DNA of 64,000 nucleotides from Fictibacillus phosphorivorans (GCF_007673525.1 NZ_VDZU01000002.1:156175-220174), one strand, 5' to 3'. Positions 34,471 to 43,878 are shown, counted from the stretch's first letter. Notes: generated from the sequence alone by a model not told the origin. Made by a program: numbers and translations.

Positions 34471-34507
34471 AACGGGCAGATCGCTATCATCAGCGATTCT
34501 GCCCGTT
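34471..34507. terminator. Bidirectional terminator
   Basis: Arms AACGGGCAGA and TCTGCCCGTT (34471-34480, 34498-34507) extend inward with TCGCT / AGCGA to a 15 bp stem with one mismatch zone, between the UgtP region and the minus-strand 34518 gene. Confidence 0.85.
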
Positions 34508-34517
34508 CTATAAAATT

Positions 34518-34730
34518 TCAATCTTCCATAGCACCGTCTTCCGCAATGGCTCGAAGGTCTGCATAGAAAAAATCATCATTACATAAAGGAGAGTGTTCCT
34601 TTTTGTTATCATAGTTCTCAACGATTTCCTTTAGTTCACCGGTGTCACCTTTTGCGTTAATGATCTCAACGAGCTCGTTCAAGCCATCCGTTGTTTCTTC
34701 GTCTATTCGTTTCTCATTCTTATCCTTCAT
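34518..34730 (-). CDS. Small acidic protein, unknown
   Basis: A 70-residue protein rich in Asp/Glu with no membrane segment and no recognised family. ATG 34730 has an AGGAGGG site at good spacing, and a strong terminator follows the stop codon, so it looks like a real short gene. It may be a cytosolic regulator or buffer protein; nothing more can be read. Confidence 0.55.
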   Translation of the reverse strand: MKDKNEKRIDEETTDGLNELVEIINAKGDTGELKEIVENYDNKKEHSPLCNDDFFYADLRAIAEDGAMED

Positions 34731-34849
34731 ATCTATCCCTCCTATACGTTTTTAGCTTCCCCAACCTGGAAAATTTCACACAAACAAAAAAGCCCCGAAC
34801 ATAGGTCAGGACTTCAATGGTTATTATTATCTTAAAATCAGCAGTGAAA

Positions 34850-36217
34850 TTAGCTTATTGAAATAGTATCCGTTTCTTTGTTGCTGTTATTAGTTCCTCT
34901 GTTCTTCACGATTTCTGCATAACGATAAGCGCTGTCTTTCCAGATTCGCTCTTGAGAATCAAAGTCCACATAGATGATTCCAAATCGTTTGTCATAACCG
35001 AAGCTCCACTCAAAGTTATCCATGAGCGACCATAGATAGTACCCTTCAATATTCATGCCTTCGTCGTTCAGATCAGAAACCGCTTGAAGATGCTTTTCGA
35101 TATAATCAACACGGCCATGATCGTGGACTCGTCCGTTCTCTAGCACGTCATCAAAGGCTGCACCATTCTCTGTAATATAGATAGGAAGATCTGTATACTC
35201 TTTTCTCAGCCTTCTAATGAGATCCTTAAACTCTTCTGGCGCGATATCCCATCCCATGCCAGTTTTCTCATAATCAGAATGAGCCCCTCTATGTAAGAAG
35301 TCATTCGCAGCAGAGAATTCAACAATGCCTCGGCTATAATAGTTGATGCCAAAGAAATCACAAGACGTTGAGATGATCTCCATATCTCCTGCTTTAATAA
35401 AATCATATGAATGAACATATTTAGAGAATAGGTTCATCATATCAACAGGATACTGCCCTTTGAAAACAGGATCTAAGAACCAGCGATTTGAATAACCGTC
35501 AGCATTATTCGCTGCAAGCTGATCGTTTACAGAATCTGTTTTAGCATAGATCGGTGATAGGTTTAACGTGATACCGATCGGTGTTTTGGATTGGAGCTCG
35601 TTCTTTAAATATTGTACAGCTTTCCCGTGAGAAAGAAGCATATGGTGTACCGCTTTAACAGCTTCGTCCATGTTCGTATGTCCAGGCGCATGAAATCCTT
35701 GATGGTAACCTAAGAAACCGGCACACCACGGCTCGTTATGGGTAATCCAAGAATCTACCTCTGCATCAAGCTCTTGAAAGCAGACTTCCGCTAAATCCAT
35801 AAACCAATCTACTGACTCACGGTTCACCCATCCGCCTTCCTCATGTGCCCATAGAGGAAGATCCCAGTGATAAAGCGTGATCGCAGGTTTGATTCCTTCT
35901 TCACGTAAACGCTGTGTCAATTTTTTGTAGAAGTCCATTCCCTCTACATTTAAAACACCCTTTTCAGGAAAAATACGAGGCCAGGAAACTGAGAAGCGAT
36001 ACGTTTCTACGCCAAGCTTCTTAATCTGCTGAATATCTTCTTCAAAACGGTAATAATGATCACACGCTACGCTTCCATTATGCTGTTGATATACTTTTCC
36101 AGGCGTATCACAGAAAGTATCCCAGATTGAAAGTGTTCTTCCGCCTTCAAGACGAGCTCCCTCAATTTGATAAGAAGATGTTGCTGTACCAAACACGAAT
36201 GACTTATTAAAATGCAT
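34850..36217 (-). CDS. GH1 family beta-glucosidase
   Basis: A 455-residue glycoside hydrolase family 1 enzyme. The acid/base Glu lies in THNEPWCAGFLGYHQGFHAPG (Glu about 165), and the nucleophile Glu in YITENGAA (about 355). TYRFSVSWPRIFP is the family's early block. GH1 enzymes cleave unphosphorylated beta-glucosides or beta-galactosides. No PTS genes accompany it; the upstream ABC importer delivers the free sugar. Last gene of the operon, 16 bases behind the second permease gene. 6-phospho-beta-glucosidase activity is less likely with an ABC importer. Confidence 0.9.
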   Translation of the reverse strand: MHFNKSFVFGTATSSYQIEGARLEGGRTLSIWDTFCDTPGKVYQQHNGSVACDHYYRFEEDIQQIKKLGVETYRFSVSWPRIFPEKGVLNVEGMDFYKKLTQRLREEGIKPAITLYHWDLPLWAHEEGGWVNRESVDWFMDLAEVCFQELDAEVDSWITHNEPWCAGFLGYHQGFHAPGHTNMDEAVKAVHHMLLSHGKAVQYLKNELQSKTPIGITLNLSPIYAKTDSVNDQLAANNADGYSNRWFLDPVFKGQYPVDMMNLFSKYVHSYDFIKAGDMEIISTSCDFFGINYYSRGIVEFSAANDFLHRGAHSDYEKTGMGWDIAPEEFKDLIRRLRKEYTDLPIYITENGAAFDDVLENGRVHDHGRVDYIEKHLQAVSDLNDEGMNIEGYYLWSLMDNFEWSFGYDKRFGIIYVDFDSQERIWKDSAYRYAEIVKNRGTNNSNKETDTISIS

Positions 36218-36232
36218 AATTGTTTCTCTCCT

Positions 36233-37135
36233 CTACTCTTTGATAGAACCTGCTGAAATGCTGTTGACAATATATTTTGATAAAAATAAGAAAGCTACCA
36301 TGATCGGTACCACGGAGATCGCGATCCCTAAGTACATGGAACCTAAGTTTTGAGCCACTTGTGAACCTTTTAAGAAGCCCATCAACACAGGAAGCGTAAA
36401 CTTTTCAGGTGAGAATAAAACAACTAACGGCATGATGTAGTTGTTCCATGACCCGATAAACGTAAAGATAGACATAGTCGCGATCGCTGGCATCATGATT
36501 GGAATCGCGATCGTATGAAAGATTTTAAATTCACTTGCACCATCGATTCGTGCTGCCTCAATTAAACTTGGGTGAAGCGTTGTTAAAATGTACTGGCGCA
36601 AGAAGAACACCACGAAAGGACTCGCTGCTGCAGGAATGATTAATGGAATATACGTATCCAATATCCCTAAGTTCTTACATAGTTCATAAAAGCCGATTAA
36701 CCCTAACTGGCCAGGAACCATCATCATCACTAGCATGAAAACGAACATCGCATTCTTGCCCTTAAACACATAGAACGCAAATCCATAGGCTGTTAAGGCT
36801 GAAAAGTACCCCGACAATAACGTCACGAGAACTGAGATGAATAAGCTGTTCTTAAAGCCCGCCCAAATATTGATGTAGCTCATCATCGTTTGGTAGTTTT
36901 CAACTAACGCACTCCCAGGAATTAGAGTAAAGCCTGAAAGAATAGCTTCATTTGAGCGTGTAGCGTTTACAAGCATCATTAAGAACGGAATGAAGCATAC
37001 GATGGCCATAGCAATCAATAAAGCATAGATCAAAAGTTTTGGTATGCTGATTTTTCGCTTCGGTTTTGTTTCTATAACACTTTTCTTTTGAACAGAATTT
37101 GAAAGGCTATTATCTACCGCTGTTTTTCCTATCAT
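36233..37135 (-). CDS. Carbohydrate ABC permease, MalG type
   Basis: A 300-residue permease with about six membrane segments and the EAA loop YILTTLHPSLIEAARIDGASEFKIFHTIAIPIMMPA (about 175-210), in the CUT1 sugar-transport family. It starts four bases after the MalF-type stop codon and precedes the GH1 gene. With the MalF-type partner it forms the channel. No ATPase gene is in the cluster. Confidence 0.88.
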   Translation of the reverse strand: MIGKTAVDNSLSNSVQKKSVIETKPKRKISIPKLLIYALLIAMAIVCFIPFLMMLVNATRSNEAILSGFTLIPGSALVENYQTMMSYINIWAGFKNSLFISVLVTLLSGYFSALTAYGFAFYVFKGKNAMFVFMLVMMMVPGQLGLIGFYELCKNLGILDTYIPLIIPAAASPFVVFFLRQYILTTLHPSLIEAARIDGASEFKIFHTIAIPIMMPAIATMSIFTFIGSWNNYIMPLVVLFSPEKFTLPVLMGFLKGSQVAQNLGSMYLGIAISVVPIMVAFLFLSKYIVNSISAGSIKE

Positions 37136-37138
37136 GCT

Positions 37139-38038
37139 TTACACCTGCCTTGGTTGTTTACGTTCTTTCCCATACATCCCCTTGAAAATAAAAGCAGAGA
37201 AGATGAGCGTTATAACAAATAATCCGTATGCTACTGCAGCAGCGTACCCGTAATTGTTATACTTGAAGGCTTGATTGTATAAATAGAGCACCATCGTATT
37301 CAATGAGCCATCTGGTGATCCTATTCCATCTGTTAAAAGCATCGGTAGATCAAACAATTGAAGACCTCCAATGAGCGAGGTAATCATGATATAAAGCAGG
37401 ATAGGCTTTAAGAGCGGAATCGTAATCTTTGAAAACGTCTGCCAGCGATTTGCACCATCGATTAATGCTGCTTCGTAGTAGTCCTTCGATATGCCAGATA
37501 CACCTGCCATTACGACGATAAAGGAGTGACCAAACCACATCCAGGTTAAGATCAGTGAGACAGATAACTGTGCACTCGTTGGTTCGTTCAGCCAGTTGAT
37601 TGGATCTGAGATAATTCCTAGCTTCATTAACATCATGTTTAAAGATCCGTGCTGCCAATCTAGTAAAATACCGAATAATAGAGCAACCGAACTGATCGTA
37701 ATTAGATTCGGAAGGTAAAAGATTGATCGGAAAAATGCGATTCCTTTTAACTTGATTCTCATATCTGAAAAAATCATAGCCAAGATGAGAGCAAGTCCCA
37801 TTTGAAGCGCAAAGTTCACACCCCATATTTTCCATGTGTTAAAAAAAGCTTCAACAAAATACGTGTCTGTAAGGAGTCGTTTATAGTTTGCTAGACCTAC
37901 TAACTGTGCTTCACCACTCCCTGTATAATTGGTAAAGCTATAATAAAAGGTTAGGGCGACGGGATATATACTGAACACTAAGAAGACGAGCCAAAACGGA
38001 GCAATAAAAAAATAGCCATAACGGTTTATATTTTTCAT
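37139..38038 (-). CDS. Carbohydrate ABC permease, MalF type
   Basis: A 299-residue CUT1 permease with about six segments and the EAA loop KDYYEAALIDGANRWQTFSKITIPLLKP. ATG 38038 follows GGGGGAGGAGAG; an upstream ATG at 38092 would only extend into the intergenic region. It precedes the MalG-type gene with a three-base gap, and follows the binding-protein gene by 64 bases. Confidence 0.88.
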   Translation of the reverse strand: MKNINRYGYFFIAPFWLVFLVFSIYPVALTFYYSFTNYTGSGEAQLVGLANYKRLLTDTYFVEAFFNTWKIWGVNFALQMGLALILAMIFSDMRIKLKGIAFFRSIFYLPNLITISSVALLFGILLDWQHGSLNMMLMKLGIISDPINWLNEPTSAQLSVSLILTWMWFGHSFIVVMAGVSGISKDYYEAALIDGANRWQTFSKITIPLLKPILLYIMITSLIGGLQLFDLPMLLTDGIGSPDGSLNTMVLYLYNQAFKYNNYGYAAAVAYGLFVITLIFSAFIFKGMYGKERKQPRQV

Positions 38039-38102
38039 CTCTCCTCCCCCTTTCAATAGATAGGTCAGTGGCGAGGAATTATTTCCCGCCACCCCCTAAA
38101 AC

Positions 38103-39413
38103 TTATTTTTTCGGTACTTTTATGTCTGGATAAGCATTATGTGCTTTTTGATAGAATTCTTTAATCGCTTCTTTTTTAGACTTCTTACCTGTTACATATT
38201 GCTGCACAGCATTTCCGTAAAGCGTATCTAGCTGCTGATCGTACTTCGTCACGATCCCTGGTGTGATCTTAGTAGATTGATCCAAGAAGAATTGATAGTT
38301 GTTCTGTCCACCCAAAAACTTGTCGCTAAAGTCGTCTTTAATTGTCTCTGTTACAGGTAGATAAGAAAGGACATCTCCGGTTTCTTTACTCCAAGATGTT
38401 AAGAATTCATCGTCTTGTGTCATCATTTTCACAAATTTATAAGCAAGTTCTTTATTATCCGATTTGTTGTATACACCAAGCCATGTTCCACCCCAGAAAT
38501 AAGGACTCGGACCACTCGTTACCGCCCAGTCACCAACAGATTCCTTAACATTGGTTTTTAGGACGCTATGTAATCCCCATGTAGGAAGAACATATGAAAA
38601 CACTTGTGTTTCTTTTTCCTTGCCGCCCTCTTTTACCTTGATCGGCTTATCCATGCCTTCGAACCAAGATGGTGACCATTCAGGTGCTAGAGCTGTGTAT
38701 TGATTATTACGAAGCTTTTTCGAGTAATCCATGTACTCCATTTTTTCATCTGTAAGCTGAAGCTCATTCTTATCGTTTACCCAAGGCTGTGGATTGTCAC
38801 CTTGTGTGAACCAGCGGATAGCTCCCTCATCTGGGAACATGCTATAGCCTTTTGCTTTCATCTTATCTGCTACTTCAAACACCTTATCCATAGAGCTCAT
38901 CATTTCACCAACTTGAGTTGGATCGTCCGTTCCTAATACTTCCTTTGCAATGCTTCGCTTATAATAGATGCCTCCTGGCGTTGTTTGCCAAGAAAGAGCG
39001 CGTACATCGCCATCTTTATCTTTACCAAGGTCAAATACGTAAGGTACATACTTATCAGAAAGCTTATCTGCGTTATAAGGCTTTTCAGATAAGTTCTCCC
39101 AATAACCTGCATCTACCCATTGTTTTAAGAATGCAATCTCGCCTGTGAAAACGTCAGGAGCTCCAACACCACTCTCAAGTACAGGCTTTAACTTTGTCGG
39201 GTAGTCAGCGATCGGAACAATCGTTAACTCCACTTTTACGCCATTCTTTTCCTCAAATGTCTTAATCGGTTTCTTCAATTCATCTGTAAACGACCAGATT
39301 CTTAAATCAACATCTTTCTTGCCATTACCAGATGTTTTCGAATCGCTTGAACAACCTGCAAATAATCCCACCAACAGAATAGATACCAAAAAGATACTTA
39401 ACTTCCTTTTCAT
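38103..39413 (-). CDS. Sugar-binding lipoprotein (CUT1 ABC transporter)
   Basis: A 436-residue extracellular solute-binding protein with lipobox LFAGC (Cys21), Lys/Ser-rich linker and the CUT1 binding-protein pattern (FTGEIAFLKQWVDAGYWEN, ...YKFVKMMTQDDEFLTSWSKETGDVLSYLPV). As first gene of the operon it lies directly downstream of two LacI-type operators. Substrate is probably a beta-glucoside, judged from the GH1 enzyme. Confidence 0.85.
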   Translation of the reverse strand: MKRKLSIFLVSILLVGLFAGCSSDSKTSGNGKKDVDLRIWSFTDELKKPIKTFEEKNGVKVELTIVPIADYPTKLKPVLESGVGAPDVFTGEIAFLKQWVDAGYWENLSEKPYNADKLSDKYVPYVFDLGKDKDGDVRALSWQTTPGGIYYKRSIAKEVLGTDDPTQVGEMMSSMDKVFEVADKMKAKGYSMFPDEGAIRWFTQGDNPQPWVNDKNELQLTDEKMEYMDYSKKLRNNQYTALAPEWSPSWFEGMDKPIKVKEGGKEKETQVFSYVLPTWGLHSVLKTNVKESVGDWAVTSGPSPYFWGGTWLGVYNKSDNKELAYKFVKMMTQDDEFLTSWSKETGDVLSYLPVTETIKDDFSDKFLGGQNNYQFFLDQSTKITPGIVTKYDQQLDTLYGNAVQQYVTGKKSKKEAIKEFYQKAHNAYPDIKVPKK

Positions 39414-39447
39414 GTATAAACCCCTTCCTTCTTTAAAATTTATTGAG

Positions 39448-39461
39448 CGAAAGCGGTTTCG
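39448..39461. promoter_or_regulatory. LacI-type operator 1
   Basis: CGAAAGCGGTTTCG is a near-palindrome (centre CG/GG break) in the sugar-operon promoter, 35 bases from a second site. Its half-site CGAAA.CG matches the operator ahead of the lacI-family gene. Confidence 0.8.
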
Positions 39462-39482
39462 TTTTGTTTTAAAATAAATATT

Positions 39483-39496
39483 CGAAACCGCTTTCG
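39483..39496. promoter_or_regulatory. LacI-type operator 2
   Basis: CGAAACCGCTTTCG, a near-palindrome 21 bases upstream of the end of the regulator gene and about 80 bases ahead of the binding-protein gene. Centre-to-centre distance to operator 1 is 35 bp, which suits cooperative binding or looping. Confidence 0.8.
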
Positions 39497-39516
39497 AATT
39501 ATCCTAAAAAAATTTT

Positions 39517-40527
39517 TTATTTTTTTTGTGCGCACGATTCACGAATAATCAATTCAACAGGTATGCGCTTGGATGTGATTAGTTTTTTCTTTTGTATAAT
39601 TTGTTTCATCAATAACTTTGCTGCTTGGTATCCAATCATATCCGTATCTTGCTTAATCGTCGTTAATTTCGGCGTAATGTATGCTGCCATTTCAATATCA
39701 TCATAACCGATGATTGAAATATCTTCGGGAACGCTTAGACCCTTTTCTTTTATAGCTTCAATTGCACCGATTGCCATATGATCTCCTGCAACAAATACGG
39801 CTGTAGGTACATCATCCAGCTTCAACAGTTTTTCCATAGCTGCTCTGCCTTCTTGGATAGAGAACAATCCACCGTTGATCAGATAGCCCTCATGAATCGG
39901 CAGGTTCAACTCATTCATCGCTTTTTTAAATCCTTTGATTCTTTCTGCACCTGCATCCGTTAAAGCATCGCCAGCGATATGAGCGATTTTTGTATGACCA
40001 AGTGAATGCAAGTAATTTACTGCGAGCTTTCCACCTTCAATATTATCCGAGAACACAAGACTGCAGTTCTGTTTGTTCATATCTATAACAACGATAGGAA
40101 TGGTGCTGTTTATCATCTCTTGTACTTGCGGATCTTGTGGATCAGAACAGATCACTACAATGCCATCTACGGCACGGTAAGAAAAGTGTTCCAAATAGCT
40201 GATATCCCGATTACGCAGATTTCTTGAAGCGAAGATCAGATCATATCCCTCTCGTTCTGCATTCTTTCTGAAACTTTCTATTATCGCACTAAAAAAAGGA
40301 TGTTTCATTCCTACTTCATTCGACTCAGAAAACATCACACCAATCGTCCAAGACTTTTTTGTAGAAAGCGATTGGGCATGTGCATTAGGCAGATATCCCA
40401 TTTCTTCGACTGCTTGTAGAATTTTCTGCTTTGTTTTTTCACTCACATCAGAATAGTTATTGAGTGCTTTTGAGACGGTTGTCGTTGAAAAACCCGTCTT
40501 TTTTGCAATGTCATAAATTGTAGCCAT
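39517..40527 (-). CDS. LacI-family repressor of the beta-glucoside operon
   Basis: A 336-residue LacI-family protein. The HTH is MATIYDIAKKTGFSTTTVSKALN (residues 1-23) with the family's hinge helix, and the rest is a periplasmic-binding-like sugar domain. ATG 40527 has AGAGGAG upstream; an ATG at 40623 lies across its own operator. The perfect palindrome CGAAAGCGCTTTCG at 40545-40558 sits in its promoter and two variants in the target-operon promoter, so it most likely represses both. Inducer not determinable. Confidence 0.9.
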   Translation of the reverse strand: MATIYDIAKKTGFSTTTVSKALNNYSDVSEKTKQKILQAVEEMGYLPNAHAQSLSTKKSWTIGVMFSESNEVGMKHPFFSAIIESFRKNAEREGYDLIFASRNLRNRDISYLEHFSYRAVDGIVVICSDPQDPQVQEMINSTIPIVVIDMNKQNCSLVFSDNIEGGKLAVNYLHSLGHTKIAHIAGDALTDAGAERIKGFKKAMNELNLPIHEGYLINGGLFSIQEGRAAMEKLLKLDDVPTAVFVAGDHMAIGAIEAIKEKGLSVPEDISIIGYDDIEMAAYITPKLTTIKQDTDMIGYQAAKLLMKQIIQKKKLITSKRIPVELIIRESCAQKK

Positions 40528-40544
40528 TGTTATCTCCTCTTTAC

Positions 40545-40558
40545 CGAAAGCGCTTTCG
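40545..40558. promoter_or_regulatory. LacI-type operator in the repressor promoter
   Basis: CGAAAGCGCTTTCG is a perfect 14 bp palindrome, 18 bases ahead of the repressor start; supports autoregulation by the LacI-family protein. Confidence 0.85.
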
Positions 40559-40626
40559 TTAATTGAAATTATAACTGACGCGAAAATAACTTTCAATATA
40601 AATTTTCTAACTTTTTTGAACAAAAA

Positions 40627-40655
40627 AAGACAGGGGACTTTGTATCCGACCTATC
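40627..40655 (-). terminator. Terminator behind the NprR-like gene
   Basis: Arms GATAGG/CCTGTC with inner GGA/TCC, followed on the minus strand by TTTTTTTG. It begins 14 bases after the regulator stop codon, leaving little room for a downstream signal-peptide gene. Confidence 0.7.
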
Positions 40656-40669
40656 TTGCATGAATTTAT

Positions 40670-41911
40670 TTAATCTCTAGCTAAAAACAGAGCCGAAATT
40701 TCAACTGCTTTCTCGTACTGCTTCGTGTCGGCATAATAGTGATATAGCTGCTTTCCAAACTTTTCGATCCTACTGAATTGATTATGAACTTGAAAAAATG
40801 GCAGAGCTATATTTTCTAAGTAACTGAAATAAGCATCTGTCTCACCCTTTATTATAAAAAAGTGAAGTTGAAACAAGTGCAGATATAAAGGATGTTTTAA
40901 CATTCTGGCTGCTGTTAATCCTTCTTCTGCATTTTTTAAATTCTGCTTTTGAGACTGAAGTTTTCCATCAATACTATTGTCCAAAAAATTATACAATCGG
41001 TTTAAATAGATCGCTGTTTTTTTATCAGCCATCTTTAACGCTTTCTGATAATAGATGTGCGCATTCTCATAATCTTTTCTTTTAAAAAATTCAAGCCCTA
41101 GATTATGTAAAAGCATTCCGATAATACCAATTTCATTTAAGGTTTCACTATCCTGAATCAACTGAAGGTAACGGTCAACTTTTTGTTCAAATTCATGTTG
41201 TGTTGCACATTCTATTTGCAGCAGCATGACTGATTCTGCTTGGATGGCTCTAGAGAAGTTATTGTTTCTCTTAAAATAGTCCACAGCTTTTTTTGCATTA
41301 ATATATGCCATCGTTTTGGATTCAACCCATTGATAAGCCATTGCTAAATGATAACAGTATTCTTCATTTCCATAGGAGATCTTATCAATCGTACTCAAGA
41401 GCTCGATTGCTTTCCTACGATTCTCAACATGAAAATTGTTGTACTTCTGCAAGAAGTAGATTCCCTTTACATGCTTATACATGTTGAACTCATAAGGAAT
41501 CAGGTGTTCAGTTTGTATTCGCTTTAAAACCTCTGCTGCTTTTTGTGGCTCTTTTTTTAAAAGATAATAACGAGCAAGCACCAGCTGATACAGTGCTGCA
41601 TGTTTTGAGGTTTGAACAATCGGAAATTGATCTAGTTCACTTTTTGTCTTCTCTACTTCTTTCATTCTTTGCATGATAATAGAGTTGTGCCATTGATGAA
41701 GTTTCTTCTCCATATCTTGAAAGAACTGCATCTCCTTCTGTATATCAATCTCTAGCCGCTTTGAAAATAACGCAATAATCTCCGTTGAGTACTTCGTCTG
41801 TCCCCGCTCAATTTTACTAACATGTGTTGTCGTACAGATATCTTTACCCAGTTGCTCTTGAGAAAGTCCTCTTCGCTTTCGATAAAATTTAATAATTTCT
41901 CCCTCAATCAT
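40670..41911 (-). CDS. NprR/RNPP-like HTH-TPR regulator
   Basis: A 413-residue protein with an N-terminal XRE-type HTH (about 1-65, YRKRRGLSQEQLGKDICTTTHVSKIERGQTKYS) and a long array of tetratricopeptide-like helical repeats (about 75-405). This layout is that of RNPP peptide-sensing regulators (NprR, PlcR, Rap). The gene follows a neutral protease gene on the same strand, as nprR does in the B. cereus group, where NprR with peptide NprX activates protease genes. No short exported-peptide gene is visible in the 58 bases behind it before the terminator. Role by analogy, not shown. Confidence 0.8.
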   Translation of the reverse strand: MIEGEIIKFYRKRRGLSQEQLGKDICTTTHVSKIERGQTKYSTEIIALFSKRLEIDIQKEMQFFQDMEKKLHQWHNSIIMQRMKEVEKTKSELDQFPIVQTSKHAALYQLVLARYYLLKKEPQKAAEVLKRIQTEHLIPYEFNMYKHVKGIYFLQKYNNFHVENRRKAIELLSTIDKISYGNEEYCYHLAMAYQWVESKTMAYINAKKAVDYFKRNNNFSRAIQAESVMLLQIECATQHEFEQKVDRYLQLIQDSETLNEIGIIGMLLHNLGLEFFKRKDYENAHIYYQKALKMADKKTAIYLNRLYNFLDNSIDGKLQSQKQNLKNAEEGLTAARMLKHPLYLHLFQLHFFIIKGETDAYFSYLENIALPFFQVHNQFSRIEKFGKQLYHYYADTKQYEKAVEISALFLARD

Positions 41912-42017
41912 ATGTGTCTCTCCTCATGAACAAATGTTTAATGATAAAAGTTTCTTTCTAAATCGTTTTTTTTCCTTCTAAAGTCATGTTTTTAAGTCTT
42001 AGTGCTCACTATTTTTC

Positions 42018-42053
42018 CATAAAAAATCCACGAAAGAATACTCTCTCGTGGAT
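42018..42053 (-). terminator. Terminator of the neutral protease gene
   Basis: Perfect stem ATCCACGA / TCGTGGAT (42026-42033, 42046-42053) followed on the minus strand by TTTTTATGG. Confidence 0.85.
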
Positions 42054-42061
42054 CATACTGC

Positions 42062-43807
42062 TTATTGAGCCGGTACACCAATCGCATCGTAAGCTGCCAT
42101 TACAGCTTTTGTTTCAGCGGACGGAGCGCCATTACGGTCTGGATAAAGATCACGAGCGGATTGGATCGCTGCCGCACGCATCTCTTTGAATCCGGATGAA
42201 GGTACAAGATAGTTCGTTAAAGCGCGGTAGTAGATCTTTTCAGTTTTTGAACGTGTGATACCCGTGACTTTAACGCCGTGGTGCTCGCCTCCCTCGGAGA
42301 TGAGATAAGCTGCTTTATTGTTGATGGAGCTGTTAATATGAACCCCACCCTTATCCAGCTCGCCTAAATAACGGTCTTCATAGTGATCAGGATATGCATT
42401 ATCCTTCAATCCATAAGCGGCAGAAAGCTTCTTGGACTTTGGATTACTCATGGAACGAAGTCCGCCATCACCAGGTACGTTTGGTGTGTAAATGTCTTCA
42501 CCCATCTCCCATTCTGATGGACTTGTTAATCCGTGTGAATGCATCTCAGACAACGCACCGAAGATATCAGCTAATGATTCATTAATCGCACCTGATTCTC
42601 CTTGATAGGTTAGGTTTGCTGTTTTCGAGATTACACCATGTGTCATCTCATGACCTGCAACATCCATCGCACCTGCTAGTGAACTGAACAGAATACCGTC
42701 ACCATCTCCATATAGCATCTGCTTTCCGTTCCATGCCGCATTGTTCCATTTAGATCCAATGTGGACCGTGCTTATGATCGGCATTCCGTTTCCATCGATA
42801 CTGTTACGTTTGTGAATATTTTGGTAATACGTATTTACTTTGATAGAGTTCGTATGAGCTGAAACCGCTGCTGGGTCCGCAAAGAAAGACGTACCTGTTT
42901 CTACTTCAAAACCTGAGAATCCAAAAAGTCCGGATAGTAGGATGAAAGGTGTTTCACCCATGCGGTTCGCTTTGTACGTATGAACCGGGACGATGTTCGG
43001 ATTCGTCGTTGTTCCTCCTCCTATTGCGGCACCATGCAGATAGCTTTTCCCGGATGTACTATCTTTTACAGCGATAAAGTTTTGAACTTTACCGAATAAG
43101 TCTAGTCCTCTTCCTGTTATCGGTGTTACTGCTGGAGCATCTGCTTCATGTACCGCGTTAAACTGATCAACGATATCACCCGTCGTTGCATCTATAAAAT
43201 AATGATAAAACCCAGGTGCAGGAACAGAAGTCGAAACTTTAACCAAGTACGTTAAGTAGTTTCTGCCTTCATGTGGATAGATCGTTAATTCTGTGTCAAC
43301 ACCGTCAAACTGCTTAACTTCTCCAATCTCAGCAACTACTTGCTCTTTAGCCGTTCTTTCTGCATCTTCCTTCGTTATGGATGGATCTGTAGGAATGATA
43401 GATCGACTTGATTTTTGAGTCACCTTTCCAAATGACGCATACACATTGTTGTTTGCGTCCAACGCAACGGTTTGTCCACTGCCGTAGATTGGGATCCCGT
43501 TGTATTGCTCAACAGTTCGCACGTGGTATGTATTCGTGCTACTATCAGCAAACTCTTTTACGATCTTAAACTGCTCTCCTATTGTAGATGCTGATTTCAC
43601 TCCAACCTCGGAAACGACCTGTGATTGAAGATACGCTTTAACGATTTCAGCTTTACTCAACCCTTCAGGAGCTTGGAATAAAACAGTTGTAGGATTCGCG
43701 TGTGCATTGGATCCAGGTAATGAAAATCCTCCAAGTGTAACGGACAATGCTAGAACTGCTGGAATTACCACTTTTTTGTTCAATCGTTTTTGTCTTTTCT
43801 TTTTCAA
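42062..43807 (-). CDS. Secreted neutral metalloprotease (bacillolysin, M4)
   Basis: A 581-residue preproprotein. TTG 43807 (GGTTGAAAAA with AGAGGTGAA upstream) gives a signal peptide of about 37 residues ending SNAHA. FTP and PepSY propeptide regions (about 45-225) precede the catalytic M4 domain with the zinc site H386EMTH390 and the third ligand Glu410 in GAINESLADIF. It degrades extracellular protein. It faces the tasA-type operon across about 230 bases and is followed by the NprR-like regulator, suggesting density- or starvation-linked expression. An ATG at 43879 has no ribosome site. Confidence 0.9.
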   Translation of the reverse strand: MKKKRQKRLNKKVVIPAVLALSVTLGGFSLPGSNAHANPTTVLFQAPEGLSKAEIVKAYLQSQVVSEVGVKSASTIGEQFKIVKEFADSSTNTYHVRTVEQYNGIPIYGSGQTVALDANNNVYASFGKVTQKSSRSIIPTDPSITKEDAERTAKEQVVAEIGEVKQFDGVDTELTIYPHEGRNYLTYLVKVSTSVPAPGFYHYFIDATTGDIVDQFNAVHEADAPAVTPITGRGLDLFGKVQNFIAVKDSTSGKSYLHGAAIGGGTTTNPNIVPVHTYKANRMGETPFILLSGLFGFSGFEVETGTSFFADPAAVSAHTNSIKVNTYYQNIHKRNSIDGNGMPIISTVHIGSKWNNAAWNGKQMLYGDGDGILFSSLAGAMDVAGHEMTHGVISKTANLTYQGESGAINESLADIFGALSEMHSHGLTSPSEWEMGEDIYTPNVPGDGGLRSMSNPKSKKLSAAYGLKDNAYPDHYEDRYLGELDKGGVHINSSINNKAAYLISEGGEHHGVKVTGITRSKTEKIYYRALTNYLVPSSGFKEMRAAAIQSARDLYPDRNGAPSAETKAVMAAYDAIGVPAQ

Positions 43808-43878
43808 CCCATTCACCTCTTCATCAAATTGTGCTTCCGGAATAATTCCAATTATTAAGAACATTACAAAGGTGGTCA

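Noticed and set aside
34216..34566. Plus-strand frame of 116 codons across the third 21 bp array
   Set aside because: No ribosome site, overlaps the minus-strand 34518 gene and its terminator, and runs through the repeat in frame by period alone.
37350..37835. 161-codon minus-strand frame inside the MalF-type gene
   Set aside because: It lies wholly within a clear permease gene in another frame and lacks a ribosome site or homology.
40590..40650. Short frame MQDRSDTKSPVFF behind the NprR-like gene as NprX
   Set aside because: It spans the terminator stem and T-run, has no ribosome site and no signal sequence.
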